A stretch of DNA of 29,228 nt from Chloroflexota bacterium (GTDB lineage Bacteria; Chloroflexota; Anaerolineae; Caldilineales; Caldilineaceae). Each line of letters starts with the position of its first letter. The stretch's first letter is position 1. Below the pieces are notes generated by a model. That model worked only from the letters and a program-made list of their open reading frames with translations, had not been told where the DNA came from and searched no databases. Location: contig DMDA01000081.1 in NCBI GenBank assembly GCA_003451595.1, positions 1 to 29,228 on the forward strand, written 5' to 3'. Below, one piece after another: positions 1 through 14,468 of this stretch. The position numbers and the translations under genes are program-made.

Positions 1-1
1 C

Positions 2-43
2 TTCTCCGAACACTGGCGCGTCTATCAGGAGCAGTTCCTGTGA
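2..43 (+). CDS. C-terminal end of an unidentified protein (partial)
   Basis: Frame 2 reads thirteen residues (FSEHWRVYQEQFL) and then a TGA stop at 41-43. The aromatic-rich, codon-like composition and the fact that the next gene on the opposite strand stops only four bases later make this a plausible gene end, with the two genes converging. It is too short to assign a family. Confidence 0.45.
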   Translation, partial: FSEHWRVYQEQFL

Positions 44-47
44 CGCC

Positions 48-1277
48 TCACCCCATCGGCACAATCAGATCATACGGGAATTGCGTCAGGTTGAGCACAC
101 TGCTGTCAGCCCGAAAAGCAATCGTATCTTCGATGCGCACGCCATAGCCGCGTTCCGGGTAATATAGCCCTGGCTCAATGCTGACCACGTGCCCCGGCGT
201 TAACAACGTGTGGTTGCCGGCGGCGACGCTCAAGCTCGGCCCCTCGTGCACGTCCAGCCCAACGCCATGACCCAGGCTGTGGACGTAGCCCTCGTGTCCG
301 CCAGGATGCGTGCGGGCAGTCGGGTGTCCCTTTGCTTCGAAGTAGTCCAGCGTCATCTGTTGCAGGTCACGGCAGGGCAGCCCAACGCGCGCCGCCGCCA
401 TCGCACGATCGAAAATTTCCTTGACCTGTTCGTAGATGGCGTACACTTCGTCGGTGGCGTAGCCAAAACACCAGGTGCGCGTCATGTCGTGATAGTAGCC
501 GCTGCCGATGCGCGGGAAGATGTCGAAGATAATCGTCTGCCCCAAGCGCAACGCCACCGACTCCGTCCCTCGATTGTGGGGGACGCCAGCCTCGCGCCCC
601 TGTGCAAAGATCGTGTCGCCATCTTCCATCAGACCGTAGTGCAGCAGCCGTGTACGCAGGAAGCTCTTGACATCGCCGATCGTGAGCGGGTCGCCGTCCT
701 TCTTGAGGATGGCGTCGCCGCGCACGGCGTGATGGCGTACAAACTCCTGCGTCTCGCCAACGACCAGTCCGGTCAGCCGCCCGGCTTCCGCCATCTGCGC
801 GATCTCGGCGGCGTCTTTGGTCTCGCGGGCAAGGGCAAAGAGCGACTCGCCATACTCGCCCACGATCTCGGTGTCGGAGAGGCGATCTTGCAGCAGGTTG
901 AGCAGTAGCATCCCTGCGCCGGCATCGAGCATGCCGTAGACGCCAAGCCGGCCGTGAAGTTGTTCGTTGTGAATCACATCCGACAGATAGGCGACATCAG
1001 CCGCCAGACGATTGCCTTCATGCACTTGCAGATAGCGCATCTGGTTATACTGGGCGTCGCGGTCGACCAGGCGCAGCCCGGTGGCGGCGGCAGTGTCGCG
1101 TTCCATGCCGCCGTGCACCAGCGTCAAAGGGCCGCCGCGCCGCTTGAGCACCAGCGCGCGTTCCAGATGAGCGCCGCCGGTTAGATAGTTCATCACCGGG
1201 TTGCCGGCTGAGTTGCCCAGCACCAGCAAGGCATCGAGATTGCGTTCTGTCATCAGGCGATCGAGATCGTGTTTCAT
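48..1277 (-). CDS. M24 family metallopeptidase (Xaa-Pro aminopeptidase/dipeptidase-like)
   Basis: This 409-residue protein has the two-domain layout of cytosolic M24 peptidases: a creatinase-type N-terminal domain (about 1-150) and a pita-bread catalytic domain (about 155-395). The five metal ligands can be placed: Asp252 (in IIFDIF), Asp264 (in YYHDMTRTW), His337 (in HSLGHGVG), Glu368 (in SIEPGLYYPE) and Glu383 (in VRIEDT). Family members remove an N-terminal residue preceding proline or cleave Xaa-Pro dipeptides with a two-metal centre. The start was set at the ATG at 1277 because a GAGGA sequence lies a few bases upstream and the frame beyond it, though open, does not look like protein. 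It faces an unknown gene at its 3' end and follows the methyltransferase gene on the same strand after about 90 bases. Exact substrate is unknown. Confidence 0.9.
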   Translation of the reverse strand: MKHDLDRLMTERNLDALLVLGNSAGNPVMNYLTGGAHLERALVLKRRGGPLTLVHGGMERDTAAATGLRLVDRDAQYNQMRYLQVHEGNRLAADVAYLSDVIHNEQLHGRLGVYGMLDAGAGMLLLNLLQDRLSDTEIVGEYGESLFALARETKDAAEIAQMAEAGRLTGLVVGETQEFVRHHAVRGDAILKKDGDPLTIGDVKSFLRTRLLHYGLMEDGDTIFAQGREAGVPHNRGTESVALRLGQTIIFDIFPRIGSGYYHDMTRTWCFGYATDEVYAIYEQVKEIFDRAMAAARVGLPCRDLQQMTLDYFEAKGHPTARTHPGGHEGYVHSLGHGVGLDVHEGPSLSVAAGNHTLLTPGHVVSIEPGLYYPERGYGVRIEDTIAFRADSSVLNLTQFPYDLIVPMG

Positions 1278-1363
1278 GGTTCCTCGTTTCGTCGGTGGTA
1301 AGGGGCGAGTTGCGAGCGGCAACGGAGCTGTGGCCTACTGCGCAGCGCCCATTGGTTGCCATT

Positions 1364-1972
1364 TTACACAAGCGGGCGTTGTGCCAGCACGGCTTCGCTT
1401 GTTGTTGCCGCCGCAGGGTCGCTTGTCGCTAGCAGCGTCCAACCCCAGCTGGCGATCAGCGCCTTCAACTCGCCCGGCGCCAGCAGATACTCCGGGTTGG
1501 CGGTAGGACGCACCTTGAGCACGCCATGATGGTGGGTTTGCAGCGCCAGTAGCCCGCCCGGTCGCACCGCTGCTTGCAGCCATGGCCAGAGGGCGCGATT
1601 CAAGAAGTAAAAACAGGTCACACAATCGAATGCCGCCGGTGCGGGTCGCCACTCGTCGAGATCGACCACAAGGAAGGTCGTGCGTTCGGCAACGCCTTGC
1701 TGCGCCGCCGCGCGCCTGGCCAACGACAATGCGGCGTCGCTGATGTCCACGCCGGTCGTCAACCAACCGCGCTGCGCCAGCCAGATCACAGTGCCGCCTG
1801 CACCGCAAGCCACGTCGAGCGCCGTTGGCGCCTCTCCCTGCGCCAGCCGCACAGCAGCCACGTGATCTAGTGCATCGACCTGGCTGGCGAGCCAATGGTT
1901 TGGCTGCGTAGCAATCGGTGCGTCACCGGTAAGGTAGCGCGCGTTCCAACGGATGCGGTCGGCAGTGGACAT
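1364..1972 (-). CDS. Class I SAM-dependent methyltransferase (TehB/UbiE-like fold)
   Basis: About 202 residues from the chosen ATG at 1972. The SAM-binding motif I is clear (LDVACGAGGTVIWLA), followed by the acidic residue ending strand 2 (TTGVDISDAAL) and a motif equivalent to LVVDLDEW. The segment FDCVTCFYFLNRALWPWLQAAVRPGGLL is the usual post-II/III region. Small stand-alone enzymes of this shape methylate small molecules (tellurite/thiol or quinone types are similar in size), but nothing here fixes the substrate. No strong ribosome binding site is visible and an in-frame ATG at 2014 is an alternative start. The gene is divergent from lacI, whose promoter lies only about 60 bases away. Confidence 0.85.
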   Translation of the reverse strand: MSTADRIRWNARYLTGDAPIATQPNHWLASQVDALDHVAAVRLAQGEAPTALDVACGAGGTVIWLAQRGWLTTGVDISDAALSLARRAAAQQGVAERTTFLVVDLDEWRPAPAAFDCVTCFYFLNRALWPWLQAAVRPGGLLALQTHHHGVLKVRPTANPEYLLAPGELKALIASWGWTLLATSDPAAATTSEAVLAQRPLV

Positions 1973-2033
1973 GCGCGTCAGCGTATCATGGGTTGGTGCG
2001 GCGGGCAAGGCCATGCGCGCTGAAAATTGGGGA

Positions 2034-2061
2034 TTGACAATCACGTAGTTTTTGTTACAAT
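2034..2061 (+). promoter_or_regulatory. Sigma-70-type promoter of the lacI/ABC operon
   Basis: A perfect -35 hexamer TTGACA (2034-2039) is followed after 16 bases by TACAAT (2056-2061), one mismatch from the -10 consensus. It lies about 70 bases before the lacI start codon and directly precedes the palindromic operators, so transcription is expected to begin inside the operator. Confidence 0.75.
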
Positions 2062-2064
2062 GCT

Positions 2065-2099
2065 GGTAACGATACCGGTATCGTTACCGGAATCGGTAA
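2065..2099. promoter_or_regulatory. Overlapping LacI-family operators at the transcription start
   Basis: Positions 2065-2088 form a perfect 24-base palindrome with arms GGTAACGATACC and its reverse complement, with the central CG-containing symmetry usual for LacI-family sites. A second palindrome, TTACCG-N4-CGGTAA, occupies 2084-2099 and shares five bases with the first. A third, looser one, GTTAC-N7-GTAAC, spans 2054-2070 and overlaps the -10 box. A repressor here would block initiation of lacI and, by read-through, of the downstream transporter genes. That the adjacent LacI protein binds here is an inference from position. Confidence 0.75.
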
Positions 2100-2131
2100 A
2101 AATCCCGTCATCGACAATCGAGTCTACAATC

Positions 2132-3157
2132 ATGCAACACCTCCATGGTGGTGTGACGATCCGTGATGTGGCGCGCCAGGCAGGCGTGTCAGTCTCCACG
2201 GTGTCGCGCGTGCTCAACGACAAAGACGATGTCGCGCCGGAGACGGCCGCCATTGTGCGCCGCGTGATCGAAGAAATGGGTTACGCGTCCAGCATCGCCG
2301 CGCGCAGCCTGCGCAGCCGCACCACCAACGTCGTCGGGCTGATTGTGCCCGATCTGTGGCATCCGTTCACTTCGCTGGTGATCCGTGGCGTCAACCAGGT
2401 CACATCGGCGCATGGCTACGATCTGCTTGCCTACGCCAGCGCGCGACGCAACCCATATTCGATGGCGGATTGGGAGGTGCATCTGGTGGCGCAGCTCAAC
2501 GGCACCGTCACCGACGGCATTATCGTCGTCACACCTAATGCCGCCACTTACCGCACTGCCTTGCCGCTAGTGGCAATCGACCCGTATCAGGCGACGACCG
2601 AATATCCGGCAGTGATCGCCACCAACTACCAGGGTGTGTTGGAGGCGATGGCGTATCTGGTCAGCCTGGGGCACCGGCGCATCGGCTTTATTGCCGGCCG
2701 GCCCGATCTGGAGAGCGCCAAGCGTCGGTTGGAAGGCTATCATGCCGGGCTGGCGCAGGCAGGCATTGCCTTCGATCCGGCGTTGCTCGTCACTGGCGAC
2801 TACACGCGGACAACCGGCGCGGGGTGTGCGGAGCAGTTGCTGGCGCTCGACCCGCCGCCGACCGCGATCATGGCGTCGAGCGACGAAACCGCGTTCGGCG
2901 TCTATGATGCTGCTGCGCGGCGCGGGATGCGCATTCCCCAAGACCTCTCCGTGATCGGCTTCGACAACACACTGGAAAGCCTCTCCGTCAACCCACCGCT
3001 GACAACCGTCGATCAATCGATTGAGCAGATGGGGGCGCTGGCGGCGGAACTTGTGCTCAAACTCATCCAGGGGCAACCCTGCGAGAGTCGGCAATACAAA
3101 GTCGCGACGCGGCTGGTGGTGCGCCAGTCGTGCCGGGCCATCGATCCTGGTTCGTAG
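2132..3157 (+). CDS. LacI-family transcriptional regulator
   Basis: A 341-residue regulator of usual family length. Residues 9-33 form the LacI helix-turn-helix (VTIRDVARQAGVSVSTVSRVL), then the hinge helix near 50-62, then a periplasmic-binding-protein-like effector domain starting at TTNVVGLIVPD. The C-terminal half contains typical motifs such as RRIGFIAG, AIMASSDETAFG and LSVIGFDNT. The frame is open from 2027, but that upstream stretch is the promoter and operator, so the ATG at 2132 is the sensible start. Family members usually sense a sugar and repress neighbouring uptake and hydrolase genes. Here the solute-binding protein gene starts 38 bases after its stop, and GH3 glycosidases follow, so a beta-oligosaccharide or its monosaccharide product is the likely effector (inferred). 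Confidence 0.93.
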   Translation: MQHLHGGVTIRDVARQAGVSVSTVSRVLNDKDDVAPETAAIVRRVIEEMGYASSIAARSLRSRTTNVVGLIVPDLWHPFTSLVIRGVNQVTSAHGYDLLAYASARRNPYSMADWEVHLVAQLNGTVTDGIIVVTPNAATYRTALPLVAIDPYQATTEYPAVIATNYQGVLEAMAYLVSLGHRRIGFIAGRPDLESAKRRLEGYHAGLAQAGIAFDPALLVTGDYTRTTGAGCAEQLLALDPPPTAIMASSDETAFGVYDAAARRGMRIPQDLSVIGFDNTLESLSVNPPLTTVDQSIEQMGALAAELVLKLIQGQPCESRQYKVATRLVVRQSCRAIDPGS

Positions 3158-3195
3158 GTTTGTTCAAGTCAGTCAAAAGCAAAAAGGAGAACAGC

Positions 3196-5154
<1,959 letters not shown>

Positions 5155-5168
5155 AAGTATAGAGATTC

Positions 5169-5275
5169 GGAGATTGGAGATTGGAGATTGGGGGATTTTG
5201 GGCGATTCAGTGATTCAGGAGCGTCATCTGATCACACAATCCCTTAATCTCTCAATCCCATAATCTCCAATCTCC
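5169..5275. repeat. Degenerate GGAGATT repeats forming a long inverted repeat in an operon spacer
   Basis: Three tandem copies of GGAGATT occupy 5169-5189, followed by looser units ending in GATT up to about 5215. The other half (5238-5275) carries matching AATC units and ends in AATCTCCAATCTCC (5262-5275), the exact reverse complement of 5169-5182 and of 5176-5189. The inner units pair at roughly six of eight bases, so the transcript could fold into one long imperfect stem with its tip near 5216-5237. It lies between the binding-protein and first permease genes, a place where stem-loops often set unequal expression by protecting the upstream message (known in maltose-type operons; inferred here). 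Confidence 0.75.
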
Positions 5276-5299
5276 TGACTTGAGGAGGTTACCTGCGGC

Positions 5300-6300
<1,001 letters not shown>

Positions 6301-6304
<4 letters not shown>

Positions 6305-6396
6305 TGCGTGGCGCGTGTTACGTCGTGCGTGTAACGTGGTGCGTGTAACGTGAAGCAACACCCGTCACGCAACGCAAAACACGCACCACGCATCAC
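6301..6396. repeat. GTGCGTGT-type degenerate inverted repeat in an operon spacer
   Basis: The repeat begins at the stop codon of the first permease gene. Positions 6301-6319 and 6378-6396 pair over 18 of 19 bases (left arm GTGATGCGTGG followed by CGCGTGTT). Between them are several related units such as CGTGCGTGTAACGTG, with partial complements (CGTCACGCAACGC) on the right, so the stem can extend inwards imperfectly. The unit sequence is unrelated to the repeat in the preceding spacer, but the position and architecture are the same. It ends about 40 bases before the start of the next permease gene. Confidence 0.72.
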
Positions 6397-6439
6397 GAAA
6401 CACGTCACAGATATTCGCTCGACAAGGAGTGCAGATAGC

Positions 6440-7294
<855 letters not shown>

Positions 7295-7299
7295 CGATC

Positions 7300-8290
7300 A
7301 TGGACAACACAATTCTCCGCACCGAGGCGCTGCACGCCTATTACGTGCTTGATGTCTACGGAAAGCAAAAGATTCTCAAAGCCGTCAACGAAGTTGATCT
7401 GGCGATCCAGGAGGATGAAATCTACGGCATCGCTGGCGAGAGCGGCTGTGGCAAGACGACGCTGCTCAAGGCGCTGGCGGCGGCAGTCGAGCCGCCGTTG
7501 CGCGTGATGTCCGGGCGGGTCACCTATCGCATTGCCGGCGAGGAGGTGGATGTTGCCACGCTCACGCCGGAAGAGAAGCGCAAGCTGCGGCTAGAATATA
7601 TCGCCTATGTGCCGCAAGGTTCGATGAGCGTCTTCAATCCGGTCGCCCGCATTAAAGACACCTATCGCGACTTCATCGAAAGCCACATCAGCGCCGGCTC
7701 GAAGACCGAAGCCTTTGACCTTGCCAGGGAACATCTGACAGAGTTAGGGCTGCCGATCAAGATTCTGGACGCCTACCCCCATCAGCTTTCCGGCGGGATG
7801 CGCCAGCGCGTGACGATTGCGTTGGCGACGCTGCTCAAGCCGCGCATCATCATCGGCGACGAGCCAACGACGGCGCTCGACGTGGTGGTGCAGCGCGGCG
7901 TCGTGCAGTTGCTCAAGGATGTGCAGCGCAAGCTCCAAAACACGATCGTCCTGGTGACGCACGACATGGGCGTGCACGCTAACATCGCCGACCGCATCGG
8001 CATCATGTACGCCGGCAAGATCGTCGAGGAGGCGCCCACCGACAAGATTTTTGGCGCACCGGCGCACCCGTATACGCAGTATCTGATCAACTCACTGCCC
8101 AAGTTTGGCGACAAGACGCCGCGCGAGAGCGTGCCCGGCAGCCCGCCGTCGCTGGCGAATCTGCCCAGCGGCTGTCCTTTCCATCCGCGCTGCCCGCACG
8201 CCAAAGACATTTGCAAACAAGAGATGCCCGGCTTTACGCAGGTCGAACCCAAGCACCGTGTCGCCTGCTGGCTGGTAGGGGAGGGCGAGC

Positions 8291-8307
<17 letters not shown>
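7300..8307 (+). CDS. ABC transporter ATP-binding protein, DppD/OppD type
   Basis: A 335-residue ATPase with Walker A GESGCGKTT (46-54), Q-loop in YVPQGSMSVF, signature LSGGMRQR (163-170), Walker B IIIGDEPTTALD (Asp187, Glu188) and switch histidine in VTHDMG. The C-terminal oligopeptide-transporter extension is present with its cysteine motif (CPFHPRCPHAKDIC), which in related proteins can hold an iron-sulphur cluster. It would form a heterodimer with the next gene product on the cytoplasmic face. The ATG lies five bases after the permease stop and the 3' end overlaps the next gene by 17 bases, indicating translational coupling. Confidence 0.94.
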
Positions 8308-9250
<943 letters not shown>

Positions 9251-9330
9251 TCGCTGTGCTCGGTCGGTGTAGAACACGGATCAACAGAATCAACGGATGG
9301 CTGGCAACGCTGCGCACCCCACGCAATATT

Positions 9331-9363
9331 ACCTTCCCGGAAGCGCCGAGCTTCCGGGAAGGT
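9331..9363. repeat. Strong stem-loop between the transporter and GH3 genes
   Basis: ACCTTCCCGGAAGC (9331-9344) pairs perfectly with 9350-9363 around the five-base loop GCCGA. No T-run follows on either strand, so it is not a classic intrinsic terminator. It may protect the 3' end of the ABC message or partly stop transcription. The right arm shares CTTCCGGGAAG with the hairpin at 27325-27364. Confidence 0.7.
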
Positions 9364-9422
9364 GGGCGAGCAGTCTGATTCCTATTCTCGCAAATTCTCA
9401 AACCAAAGAGGTCAAAAGAACC

Positions 9423-11792
<2,370 letters not shown>

Positions 11793-11891
11793 ACTGAAGC
11801 GTGCTAATCATTGCTGGATGTATATTTCGCTGTGGTGAGGATGATATAACAGCCTTCAAATGGACATGATTTGGCTATTTTGGAGGCAACT

Positions 11892-12194
11892 ATGCACCCA
11901 GTCCCACAGATGGCGCCGATTTCGGACTTGAAGCACCGTCATTTGGAGGTGTTCAAACGGCTCAAGAACGGGCCGGGCCACATGCGCCAACGAGTCAAGC
12001 GCGAAATCGCAAAGCTGGCGTTCAATCCACGGCCAGACCATGCCAGAGAACTGCGCGGCAGCCTGGCCGGGCGTTACAAAATCCGGCTTGATCACTATCG
12101 GCTGATCTATCGCGTCGATGACGAAGCGGTGACAGTCGTCGTGTTGAAAGCCGGCATGAAGCATGATGGCTTTTACGATAACCCGGAGGATTAG
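11892..12194 (+). CDS. RelE-type toxin domain fused to a YefM/Phd-like antitoxin N-terminus (probable deletion chimera)
   Basis: A 100-residue protein with GGAGG five bases before the ATG at 11892. Residues about 30-97 match the RelE/ParE fold from its first helix onward (RQRVKREIAKLAFNPRP, ELRGSLAGRYKIRLDHYRLIYRV). The first 28 residues (PVPQMAPISDLKHRHLEVFKRLKNG) instead look like the start of YefM/Phd antitoxins, which typically begin with this ISDLR-x-EV-x-RLK-x-GP pattern. The normal toxin N-terminal strand is absent, and no separate antitoxin gene fits in the 99 bases upstream. The simplest reading is an in-frame deletion that removed most of the antitoxin and the toxin start. RelE enzymes cut mRNA at the ribosome; whether this one is active is unclear. 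It lies between the two GH3 genes. Confidence 0.75.
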   Translation: MHPVPQMAPISDLKHRHLEVFKRLKNGPGHMRQRVKREIAKLAFNPRPDHARELRGSLAGRYKIRLDHYRLIYRVDDEAVTVVVLKAGMKHDGFYDNPED

Positions 12195-12218
12195 CGCACA
12201 GCTATGCGAGGCAACAAG

Positions 12219-14348
12219 ATGAACGCAGCCGACGCACCACTCTATCTCGACTCGACGCAGCCAGTTTCCGCCCGCGTCGCCGACCTGGTCGGGCGTATGA
12301 CGACGGAGGAAAAGCTCGGGCAGCTTCTCTTCAACGCGCCAGCGATCCCGCGCCTGGGCATCCCCGCCTACAACTGGTGGGGCGAGGCGCTGCATGGCAT
12401 TGCTCGCAACGGCCGCGCCACCATCTTTCCGCAAGCCATCGGCATGGCGGCGACGTGGGATCGCGACCTGATCCGGCGCGTCGCCTCCGCCATCGCCGAT
12501 GAAGGGCGCGCCAAATATCACGCCACCTTGCGCCGCTATGGCGAGACCGGCCACTACCAGGGGTTGACCTTCTGGTCGCCCAACATCAACATCTTCCGCG
12601 ACCCGCGCTGGGGGCGCGGCCAGGAAACGTGGGGCGAAGACCCCTTCCTGACCGGCGAGATGGGCGCAGCGTTCGTGCGCGGCTTGCAAGGCGATGACCC
12701 GCGCTATCTCAAGGCGGCGGCGTGCGCCAAGCATTTCGCCGTCCACAGCGGGCCAGAGAGCAAGCGCCACGAGTTCGACGCGCGCGTCTCACTTCGCGAT
12801 CTCTACACCACCTATCTGCCCGCCTTCAAGAAACTGGTGATCGAAGCGAAGGTCGAGGCGGTCATGGGCGCCTACAACCGCACCAACGGTGAAGCGTGTT
12901 GCGCCAGCCAGCTGCTGCTCGTCGACATCCTGCGCGGGGAGTGGGGCTTCCAGGGGCACGTCGTCTCCGACTGCTGGGCGCTCAACGATCTGCACACGAC
13001 GCACGGCGTCACCAGTGACCCGGCGGAAAGTGCAGCGCTGGCGATCAAGCGCGGCTGCGACCTGGAGTGTGGGCAGACCTTCGAGTTTCTCGATGAGGCG
13101 CTGGCGCGCGGGCTGCTCGACGAAAGCGACATCGACCGCGCCGTGACGCGCATCTACACAACGCGTTTCAAGCTCGGCATGTTCGATCCACCGGAGCAGG
13201 TGCCGTATGCCAGCATCCCGGAGAGCGTCATCAATTGTGAGGCCCACCGCCAGCTTGCCTACGAAGCCGCGGTCAAGTCGATCGTGCTGCTCAAGAACGA
13301 CAATGCCATTCTGCCGCTGCGCGATCTGCGCAGCCTCTACGTGATCGGGCCGACCGCCGCCAACGCCGAGGTGTTGATGGGCAACTACTACGGCTTGTCC
13401 GAATCGCTGACCACGCTGATCGAGGGCATTGTGGCGCGCGTGCCGGAAGGCGTGCGGCTCGAATATCGCCCCGGCACGCTGTTGCTGCACGTTCCAGCCA
13501 GCCCCAGCCCGTGGGCGATGGCGTCGGCGTCGCAATCCGACGTGGTGATTGCGTGCATGGGGCTGTCGCCGCAGATGGAGGGCGAGGAGGGCGACGCCAT
13601 CGAGTCGCCCGTCAACGGCGACCGCACCGAGATCGGGCTGCCGACGGTGCAGGTGGAATTCCTGCGCCAGCTCAAGGCAAATGGCGCGCGTGTGGTGCTG
13701 GTGCTCACCGCCGGCAGCGCCATTGCGCTGGGCGACGTGGCTGATTTGGCGGAGGCGATCCTCTACGTCTGGTATCCGGGGCAAGAGGGCGGGCGCGCCG
13801 TCGCCGACGTGCTCTTTGGCGACGTGGCGCCGGGCGGCAAGCTGCCGCTCACCTTCCCGTATTCGCTCGACCAGGTGCCGCCCTTCGAGGAGTACGCTAT
13901 GACCGGGCGCACCTATCGCTACGCCACCGCCGAACCGCAGTTCCCCTTCGGCTTTGGCCTGAGCTACACGCACTTCACCTACAGCGACCTGCACCTGCCA
14001 GCGACGATCCAGGCTGGCGCGTCGTTGCCCGTGCAGGTGACGCTCACCAACGCAGGGGAGATGGCGGGCGATGAGGTGGTGCAACTCTACGTGAGCAAGG
14101 TCGAACCGGCGCCGGGCGATCCGTTGTACACGCTGGTGGGCTTCCAGCGCGTGCACCTGGCGGCTGGCGAAACACGCACGCTCGACCTGGTCGTGACGCC
14201 GGATATGCTCGCCACGGTCGATGATCGCGGGCGCTCCGCTGTGCAGCCTGGCGCCTATCGGCTGTACGCAGGTGGCAGCTCGCCAGGCGCGCGCAGCGCA
14301 ATGTTGGGTGCGTCAGCACAGCGGTTGGCTGAGTTTGGGGTCGCGTGA
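12219..14348 (+). CDS. Glycoside hydrolase family 3, beta-xylosidase-like
   Basis: A 709-residue GH3 enzyme without signal peptide. ATG 12219 is preferred over the in-frame ATG 12204 because GAGG lies seven bases before it. The N-terminal motif YNWWGEALHGIARNG (from residue 51) is characteristic of the beta-xylosidase/arabinofuranosidase branch, as is the nucleophile context VVSDCWALNDL (Asp251). Other signatures are DPRWGRGQETWGEDPFL and AKHFAVHSGPE (Lys171, His172). A sandwich domain and a C-terminal fibronectin-III-like domain (about 585-690) complete it. It would remove xylose or related pentoses from the non-reducing end of short xylo-oligosaccharides inside the cell. Together with the other GH3 it points to use of mixed plant cell-wall fragments. 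Exact specificity is inferred from motif similarity. Confidence 0.92.
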   Translation: MNAADAPLYLDSTQPVSARVADLVGRMTTEEKLGQLLFNAPAIPRLGIPAYNWWGEALHGIARNGRATIFPQAIGMAATWDRDLIRRVASAIADEGRAKYHATLRRYGETGHYQGLTFWSPNINIFRDPRWGRGQETWGEDPFLTGEMGAAFVRGLQGDDPRYLKAAACAKHFAVHSGPESKRHEFDARVSLRDLYTTYLPAFKKLVIEAKVEAVMGAYNRTNGEACCASQLLLVDILRGEWGFQGHVVSDCWALNDLHTTHGVTSDPAESAALAIKRGCDLECGQTFEFLDEALARGLLDESDIDRAVTRIYTTRFKLGMFDPPEQVPYASIPESVINCEAHRQLAYEAAVKSIVLLKNDNAILPLRDLRSLYVIGPTAANAEVLMGNYYGLSESLTTLIEGIVARVPEGVRLEYRPGTLLLHVPASPSPWAMASASQSDVVIACMGLSPQMEGEEGDAIESPVNGDRTEIGLPTVQVEFLRQLKANGARVVLVLTAGSAIALGDVADLAEAILYVWYPGQEGGRAVADVLFGDVAPGGKLPLTFPYSLDQVPPFEEYAMTGRTYRYATAEPQFPFGFGLSYTHFTYSDLHLPATIQAGASLPVQVTLTNAGEMAGDEVVQLYVSKVEPAPGDPLYTLVGFQRVHLAAGETRTLDLVVTPDMLATVDDRGRSAVQPGAYRLYAGGSSPGARSAMLGASAQRLAEFGVA

Positions 14349-14468
14349 CGCCGACAAAGCGGAAACGTTGCATCCTGCTTTGCAGGGCCGACATATCTCA
14401 CGCCGCCCCATTTGCGAGCGATGTCGAGCTTGGTTGCAGCGAGATTTCCACCAGGCGACGTTGGCGGC

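Noticed and set aside
2027..2131. Extended N-terminus of the LacI regulator
   Set aside because: The extra 35 codons are made from the -10 box and operator palindromes, and family members begin just before the helix-turn-helix.
5169..5275. CRISPR-like short tandem repeats
   Set aside because: The units are seven or eight bases, contiguous, drifting and in inverted halves. There are no uniform spacers and no cas genes.
6350..6439. Extended N-terminus of the second permease
   Set aside because: The upstream codons derive from the spacer repeat and give an Arg/His-rich stretch. GTG 6440 has the proper ribosome binding site.
9331..9363. Intrinsic terminator after the ABC operon
   Set aside because: The stem is strong, but there is no T-run on either strand, so I list it only as a stem-loop. 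The same applies to 22374-22403 and 27325-27364.
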